A program made the translations under genes and the position numbers. A model generated the notes under the pieces. It worked only from the letters and a program-made list of their open reading frames with translations, was not told the DNA's origin and searched no databases. A stretch of DNA of 64,000 nt. Origin: Halobellus salinus. GTDB taxonomy: Archaea > Halobacteriota > Halobacteria > Halobacteriales > Haloferacaceae. Shown piece by piece: positions 59,804 to 64,000 of the stretch (position 1 is the stretch's first letter; every line of letters begins with the position of its first letter). The stretch lies in assembly GCF_014646875.1 (NCBI RefSeq), contig NZ_BMOC01000011.1, positions 44,129 to 108,128 on the forward strand, in the 5' to 3' direction.

Positions 59804-60775
59804 ATGACAGACGACTTCCCCGACTACCTCGAGGTCGACTACACCGACGGCGAGGGCGAGGCGCCGGGGGACTACCCCGCGGTCGAGAACAAGATCGAGA
59901 AGGCGATCGAAGTCACGAAGCGCGGCCTCGAACAGTACCACACCCCCGCAGTAATGTGGACCGGCGGCAAGGACTCCACGCTCACGCTGTACTTCATCAA
60001 GGAGGTTGCAGAACGGTTCGACCTCGACGTTCCGACCGCGGTGTTTATCGACCACTACCAGCATTTTGACGAGATCCACGACTTCGTTGATCGGTGGGCC
60101 GAGGCGTGGGACTTAGACGTTGTCTACGCCCGCAACGAGGACGTCGGCGCCTACGTCGACGACCACGGTCTCGACCCCGGCGACGACATCCCGGTTTCGG
60201 CGCTCTCGGAGCACAATCAACACCACATCCGCGACCTGCTGGAGTACGAAGACGATTCTTTCCCGTTCCTGCTCGACACCTACGTGGGCAACCACCTGCT
60301 GAAGACGGTCGCGCTGAACGACACGCTCGAGTCCCACGACATCGACGGCGTGATCTCCGGCGTCCGATGGGACGAACAGGAGGCTCGCGCCGACGAGACG
60401 TTCTTCTCGCCGCGGCACGACCCCGACATCTACCCGCCCCACGACCGCATCCAGCCCATTCTCCAGTTCGAGGAGGCCGCCGTGTGGGAGGCGTTCTGGA
60501 ACTTCGTGGTGCCGGACACCGTCGAGGGCTTCCCCGAGGACGGGTACGTCCCGCAGAGCGCCGACGACCTCCCCGACGGCATCACGATGGACGACATCCC
60601 CATCTCGCCGAAATACTTCGCGGGCTTTCGGTCGCTCGGCAGCGAGGTCTCGACCGACAAGACCACCGAGGAGCCCGCGTGGCTCCAAGACATGGAGAAC
60701 ACGACCGAGCGCGCGGGCCGCGCCCAGGACAAGGAGGACCTGATGGAGCGGCTCCGCGACCTCGGCTACATGTGA
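59804..60775 (+). CDS. Phosphoadenylylsulfate reductase-family protein (PP-loop)
   Basis: 323 residues. PP-loop ATP-binding motif MWTGGKDSTLTLYFIKE near residue 50, TAVFIDHYQHFDEIHDFVDRW, and VISGVRWDEQEARADETFFSPRHD, which is the R-x-E-x-R-A-x-E pattern of CysD/CysH-type enzymes. No Cys pair of plant-type reductases and no ECGLH motif at the C-terminus, so it is closer to sulfate adenylyltransferase-like CysD. Role in sulfur activation or tRNA/cofactor thiolation is inferred. A palindromic operator overlaps its promoter. A hairpin follows its stop. Confidence 0.82.
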   Translation: MTDDFPDYLEVDYTDGEGEAPGDYPAVENKIEKAIEVTKRGLEQYHTPAVMWTGGKDSTLTLYFIKEVAERFDLDVPTAVFIDHYQHFDEIHDFVDRWAEAWDLDVVYARNEDVGAYVDDHGLDPGDDIPVSALSEHNQHHIRDLLEYEDDSFPFLLDTYVGNHLLKTVALNDTLESHDIDGVISGVRWDEQEARADETFFSPRHDPDIYPPHDRIQPILQFEEAAVWEAFWNFVVPDTVEGFPEDGYVPQSADDLPDGITMDDIPISPKYFAGFRSLGSEVSTDKTTEEPAWLQDMENTTERAGRAQDKEDLMERLRDLGYM

Positions 60776-60789
60776 GGACGGAGTGAACC

Positions 60790-60823
60790 GCCTCGGGGTC
60801 AAGCCCCGTGGGATTCGCCTCGA
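60790..60823 (+). other. Hairpin plus conserved 20-nt tail, paired with an inverted copy at 63.75 kb
   Basis: CGGGG-TCAAG-CCCCG hairpin followed by a 20-nt word (60804-60823) that recurs in reverse orientation at 63746-63765 with one mismatch, also next to a hairpin. It may act as terminator for the PAPS-reductase-like gene, or be the trace of an insertion-element end. No coding sequence in 60776-61019. Confidence 0.5.
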
Positions 60824-61019
60824 CAGCGTGTAAATCACCTTCTGCCGGTCGCGTTCAGCCAGGAGCGTCGAGGCCGGGAGCGACCCGGAATCCCCCACCG
60901 GATCTCTCTGACGGGGCGGACGCCGACGACCAGGGTCGTGGGTGAGTGACGCCTCGACAGCGGGATCGAGCCGGCACGGTCCGCCACCCCTTTGTGAACC
61001 CGTCTCCAGGACCCGAGCG

Positions 61020-62156
61020 ATGACGACGCCCACGATCCAGACCACCCACGTCGGGAGCCTGCCCCGGTCGACGCGGCTTCGCGACCTCCTGATCGACACG
61101 GCGGGGCACGACGAATCGGCGTTCGAAGAAGCGGTCGCGGAGTCGATCCGCGAGGTGGTGCGCCGACAGTCCGAGGTCGGTATCGACATCGCGAACGACG
61201 GCGAACAGAGCCGGATCGCCTACTCCGTCGACGTGACAAACCGACTGTCGGGGTTCGGCGAGGGCACCGTCGAACGGGCGTGGCCCTCGGATCTGGACGA
61301 CTACCCCGAGTACGCCCGGGAACTTCTGGGCGGCACCGAGAACATCGGCGGCCCGGTCGCGACGGGGCCGATCGAGTACGTCGGCGGGGACGCGCTCCGT
61401 CGCGACCTCGCGCGGTTCGACGACGCAACCGACGCCGAGGGCGTCGAGTTCCCCGCGCGATTCCACACCGCGCCGTCGCCGGGGGCGGTCCTCCGGTTCA
61501 CCGAGACCGCACACCACGGTTCTCTGGAGGCGTACCTCTTCGACCTCGCCGACGCGCTCAAACCCGAGTACGAGGCGATCGCGGAGACGGGTGCGATCCT
61601 CCAGATCGATGCGCCGGACCTGCTCGCGGGCTTTACGCTCACGTACAAGGACGACTCGGTCGCGGCGTTCCGCGAGCGGGTCGAAACCCACGTCGACGCG
61701 CTGAACCGCGCGCTCTCGGACATCCCTGACGAACGGATCCGGCTCCACGGCTGTTGGGGGAACTACGAGGGGCCGCACCACTGTGACGTCGCCCTGGAGG
61801 ACGTGCTCCCGGCGTTCTACGAGGCCGACGTGGGTGGGCTGGTCGTGGAAGGCGCGAACCCCCGGCATCAGCACGAACACCGAACGTTCGCCGAGCACCC
61901 CTTACCCGACGGGTGGCGGCTGATCCCGGGTGTGATCGACGTGAAGACAAACGTGGTCGAACACCCCAAGGTCGTCGCCGAACGACTCGAGCGGTTCGCC
62001 GACGCCGTGGGCGGCCCCGACCGGATCGTCGCGGGCGCGGACTGCGGGTTCGAGACCGTCGTCGAAGGCGCGAACGCGGTCCACCCCGAGATCGCGTGGA
62101 AGAAACTGGAGGCGCTCGTCGAGGGCGCCGAGTTGGCGTCGGCGCGGCTGGCGTAG
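61020..62156 (+). CDS. MetE-like methionine synthase II family protein
   Basis: 378 residues, UROD/MetE superfamily barrel. Starts TIQTTHVGSLPRSTRLRDLL and has VGIDIANDGEQSRIAYSVDV, LQIDAPDLLAGF, then the zinc-site context IRLHGCWGNYEGPHHCDVALED and a last ligand in VAGADCGFETVVEG. These are features of the cobalamin-independent methionine synthase II group, of about this length and lacking the N-terminal half of E. coli MetE. In archaea the methyl donor is uncertain, and a general thiol alkyltransferase is possible. ATG 61020 suits the family start. Stands alone between hairpin and thioesterase gene. Confidence 0.85.
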   Translation: MTTPTIQTTHVGSLPRSTRLRDLLIDTAGHDESAFEEAVAESIREVVRRQSEVGIDIANDGEQSRIAYSVDVTNRLSGFGEGTVERAWPSDLDDYPEYARELLGGTENIGGPVATGPIEYVGGDALRRDLARFDDATDAEGVEFPARFHTAPSPGAVLRFTETAHHGSLEAYLFDLADALKPEYEAIAETGAILQIDAPDLLAGFTLTYKDDSVAAFRERVETHVDALNRALSDIPDERIRLHGCWGNYEGPHHCDVALEDVLPAFYEADVGGLVVEGANPRHQHEHRTFAEHPLPDGWRLIPGVIDVKTNVVEHPKVVAERLERFADAVGGPDRIVAGADCGFETVVEGANAVHPEIAWKKLEALVEGAELASARLA

Positions 62157-62213
62157 GGGCGGGTCGCGACGGACGGTGCGGGGAGTTTTGGGTTCGGATC
62201 CGCGTATCCGGGT

Positions 62214-62657
62214 ATGGCGACAATCAGCGAGACGTTCATCGAAAACCGCGAACGGATCCAGCCCAATGACACCAACAACTACGGCAGCGCCCACGGCGGC
62301 AACATCATGCACTGGATGGACGAGGTCGGCGCGCTGTGTGCGATGCGGCACGCCGGCGAGACGTGTGTGACCGCCTACGTCAACAACCTGGATTTCAAGC
62401 GTCCGGTGCCGCAGGGCGACACCTGCGTCATCACGGGCTACGTCTACGCAACGGGCCGAACCAGCCTCCGCGTCCGGCTACAGGCGTTTCACGAGTCTCC
62501 GCGAACCGGCGAGCGCGAGCAGACCACCGACTCGTACTTCGTGTTCGTCGCCACCGACGAAAGCGGCGATCCGACGCCGGTCCCGGAGCTCGAAGTCGGG
62601 TCCGAGCGGTGTGAGACGCTCCGGGCGGCGGCGTTGGCGGGCGAAGGTCGGGAGTGA
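62214..62657 (+). CDS. Acyl-CoA thioesterase, hotdog fold (YciA/BFIT type)
   Basis: 147 residues. Hotdog motif NDTNNYGSAHGGNIMHWMDEVGAL with the catalytic Asn/Asp turn and the long helix, followed by VTAYVNNLDFKRPVPQGDTCVITG, a standard acyl-CoA thioesterase pattern. Hydrolyses acyl-CoA thioesters; substrate length unknown. Active as a hexamer or tetramer in relatives. Lies 57 nt downstream of the MetE-like gene in the same direction, though functional connection is not evident. Confidence 0.9.
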   Translation: MATISETFIENRERIQPNDTNNYGSAHGGNIMHWMDEVGALCAMRHAGETCVTAYVNNLDFKRPVPQGDTCVITGYVYATGRTSLRVRLQAFHESPRTGEREQTTDSYFVFVATDESGDPTPVPELEVGSERCETLRAAALAGEGRE

Positions 62658-62712
62658 GCCCCCGGCCGGACGGAGGGAATCGCTTAAGTCCGTTAGTACC
62701 CACCCACACGGT

Positions 62713-62754
62713 ATGAACGGAGCATCGTCCGCAAACCGGGTGGTGCGGGCGTGA
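62713..62754 (+). CDS. Possible 13-codon leader peptide overlapping the next start
   Basis: ATG 62713 lies about 25 nt after GCTTAAGTCC, where a leaderless message would begin. It opens MNGASSANRVVRA and stops at TGA 62752-62754, whose GTGA overlaps the GTG start of the ferritin-like gene in another frame. The geometry suggests ribosomes read the leader and re-initiate. No conserved residues can be judged from one copy. Confidence 0.35.
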   Translation: MNGASSANRVVRA

Positions 62755-63245
62755 GCGTCAGCCATCGGGTCGATTCCGACCACCAGCTCGCCCGTCTCCT
62801 CCAGATCGGGATCGTCCTGGAAGAGGTGGTTGAGGCCCGGTCGTACCACCACTACCAGTCGCTCGACGACGAGCCGCGGCTCGACCCGGCGATCGAGTCG
62901 CTGCTCGAAGACGCCGCCGATGAGTCCGCGAACCACCGCGAGCGCCTGGAGGATCTTGTCGACCAACTCGATGCCGAGAGCGTGCCGTTCGAGCAGATCG
63001 AGGCGCTCGTCGAGGCCCAGTACGGCGCGACGGAACCGGAAGATTTCGACGACATCCTTTATGACCAGCTCTGTAACGAGGAGACCGCGTACAAGTTCTA
63101 CGACGACCTCGTCGGCGCGCTTCGGGCGTCGGAAGCGTCGTTCAGTATCAGCCGCGACCGCCTCATTGATCTCCTCGTGGAGATCCGCGAGGAGGAGGCG
63201 CAAGGCGTCGAAGAGGTCACGAAGCTCATGAACACCCGGCAATGA
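62751..63245 (+). CDS. Ferritin-like protein in the sirR operon
   Basis: 164 residues, all helical. Acidic and His residues recur in ferritin-like spacing: VLEEVVEARSYHHYQ, DESANHRERLEDLVDQL, CNEETAYKFYDDLV and EIREEEAQGVEEV, consistent with a four-helix di-iron bundle, though the exact ExxH ligands are ambiguous. GTG at 62751 is preceded by a 13-codon frame with which it overlaps. It precedes a DtxR-family metal regulator by 31 nt, so both likely form one iron- or manganese-responsive operon. Confidence 0.78.
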   Translation: MSVSHRVDSDHQLARLLQIGIVLEEVVEARSYHHYQSLDDEPRLDPAIESLLEDAADESANHRERLEDLVDQLDAESVPFEQIEALVEAQYGATEPEDFDDILYDQLCNEETAYKFYDDLVGALRASEASFSISRDRLIDLLVEIREEEAQGVEEVTKLMNTRQ

Positions 63246-63276
63246 GACACACCACAACGCGCGACGGGGGGAAACG

Positions 63277-63729
63277 ATGAACACGGCCGACCAGTATGTC
63301 AAGGCGATCTATCTGCTCCAACAGATGGAAGACGGGCCGGCGTCGACGGGCGCGCTCGCCGACCGGCTGGACGTGAGCCCCGCCAGCGCCAACGAGATGA
63401 TCGGAAAACTCGAGTCCCGCGGGCTCGCGGAACACGAGAAATACAAGGGCGTCACGTTGACCGATGAGGGGATCGTCAGCGCCCGCGATGCGCTCCAGAC
63501 GTACTGCATCATCGAGCGCTTCCTCGCGAACGTTCTCTCGGTCGACGAGTTCCGCTCTGAGGCCCGCGAACTCGAACCCGTCATCGACGACCTTGTGGCC
63601 GAGCGGTTGGACACGATCATCGACCGGAACCCCAACTGCCCGGACTGTTTCGACCCCGAGGCTGACGCGTGTTGCCACCTCGAGGTCGTTGCCGAGCACG
63701 TCGAAGCCGGGGAACAACGGGCGGACTGA
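63277..63729 (+). CDS. sirR: DtxR/SirR-family metal-dependent regulator
   Basis: 150 residues. Starts MNTADQYVKAIYLLQQMEDGP, then the winged helix (STGALADRLDVSPASANEMIGKLESRGLAEH) and the dimer/metal-binding domain (FLANVLSVDEFRSEARELEP). The C-terminus carries CPDCFDPEADACCHLEVV, a Cys/His cluster common in haloarchaeal SirR/Idr proteins. No SH3-like third domain, so the short form. Senses Fe or Mn and controls uptake genes; likely autoregulates the operon with the ferritin-like gene. ATG 63277. Confidence 0.92.
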   Translation: MNTADQYVKAIYLLQQMEDGPASTGALADRLDVSPASANEMIGKLESRGLAEHEKYKGVTLTDEGIVSARDALQTYCIIERFLANVLSVDEFRSEARELEPVIDDLVAERLDTIIDRNPNCPDCFDPEADACCHLEVVAEHVEAGEQRAD

Positions 63730-63745
63730 CAGGGGTATCGGGGGT

Positions 63746-63765
63746 TCGAGGCGAAGCCCACGGGG
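63746..63765 (-). other. Inverted copy of the 60.8-kb 20-nt motif
   Basis: The reverse complement matches 60804-60823 at 19 of 20 positions and is likewise preceded by a CCCAC...GTGGG-type hairpin. Together the two copies bracket the MetE-like, thioesterase, ferritin-like and sirR genes in inverted orientation. Confidence 0.5.
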
Positions 63766-63883
63766 TTACACGGTGGGGTGAAACCCGCTATTGGAGTCGG
63801 GGACCGTACTGGTGTGGCGTGTCGCCGCCGACGGCGCGGCGACCCGATGGGTTTTCAAAGATCCCGGTGTGAGTCTCAAATGA

Positions 63884-63956
63884 AGTCCCGTGGTGTAGTG
63901 GCCAATCATGTGGGCCTTTGGAGCCTACGACGGCGGTTCGAATCCGCCCGGGACTA
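63884..63956 (+). tRNA. tRNA-Gln (anticodon UUG)
   Basis: A 73-nt cloverleaf. Acceptor arms AGTCCCG and CGGGACT pair perfectly with discriminator A; the T-arm is GGCGG-TTCGAAT-CCGCC; the anticodon stem TGGGC/GCCTA encloses the loop CTTTGGA, giving anticodon TTG. The D-arm has GTAGTGGCCAAT. No intron is visible and CCA is not encoded. In archaea this tRNA is charged with Glu and amidated by GatDE. A GTTTTCAAAG box upstream may be its promoter. Confidence 0.95.
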
Positions 63957-64000
63957 TGCTGTCCGAGCGAAGCGAGGACTGCTCGTCAGACTGTGGATTC

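Overview
The window looks like chromosomal DNA of a halophilic archaeon (class Halobacteria). Nearly every protein is acidic and coded with a strong G/C third-position bias. Most genes start at an ATG or GTG about 22-28 nt after a TATA-like box with no room for a Shine-Dalgarno site, as in leaderless haloarchaeal transcripts. The gene content is archaeal: LonB, TFB, Dph2, archaeal-type AdoMet synthetase, NadM, aminodideoxy-heptulosonate synthase, GfcR. The local orders nadM/lonB, trpCBA/ADTH synthase and gdh/gfcR recall Haloferax-type genomes. That is memory, not a search.

Layout. 0-11.4 kb: small conserved proteins, thiI, AdoMet synthetase, a CYTH protein, an FKBP isomerase with a 45-bp tandem repeat after its stop, a MinD-like ATPase with a RecA-like protein, a YlbF-like CC-tailed protein, dph2, a Cys-cluster protein, a metallo-beta-lactamase-fold protein and a winged-helix regulator. 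11.4-14.0 kb: two nested palindromic repeats, then a methyltransferase/glycosyltransferase pair. 14.0-20.5 kb: amidohydrolase-like protein, SAM hydrolase and nadM, divergent from lonB and a CPBP protease. 20.6-25.2 kb: trpCBA and ADTH synthase, i.e. aromatic amino acid synthesis; aroD lies at 56 kb. 25.3-33.8 kb: zinc ribbons, Hsp20, Nudix, a GT81 enzyme, an MFS transporter, an aldo/keto reductase, a membrane DHH phosphoesterase and an epimerase. 34.0-42.5 kb: an IS200/IS605-like remnant, thrS, a lipoprotein, endonuclease V, an AN1-rhomboid protein, pyrophosphatase, a PadR regulator and RNase HI.

42.5-48.2 kb is the most unusual stretch. It holds a membrane protein with 14 CxxC motifs, a MITE-like element, a TFB without zinc-ribbon cysteines, an Mrr-type nuclease domain fused to about ten membrane segments, and a 102-bp tandem repeat. 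After it come a PurN-PurH fusion, a HemAT-type oxygen sensor and purB.

From 53 to 59.6 kb there is a sugar-metabolism module: glucose dehydrogenase with its regulator GfcR, glycerate kinase and a 2-hydroxyacid dehydrogenase, consistent with the semi-phosphorylative Entner-Doudoroff route. The end carries a PAPS-reductase-like gene behind a 22-bp palindrome, a MetE-like protein, a thioesterase, a ferritin-like/DtxR iron-type operon and tRNA-Gln(UUG). No rRNA, CRISPR array, intact transposase or replication origin was seen.
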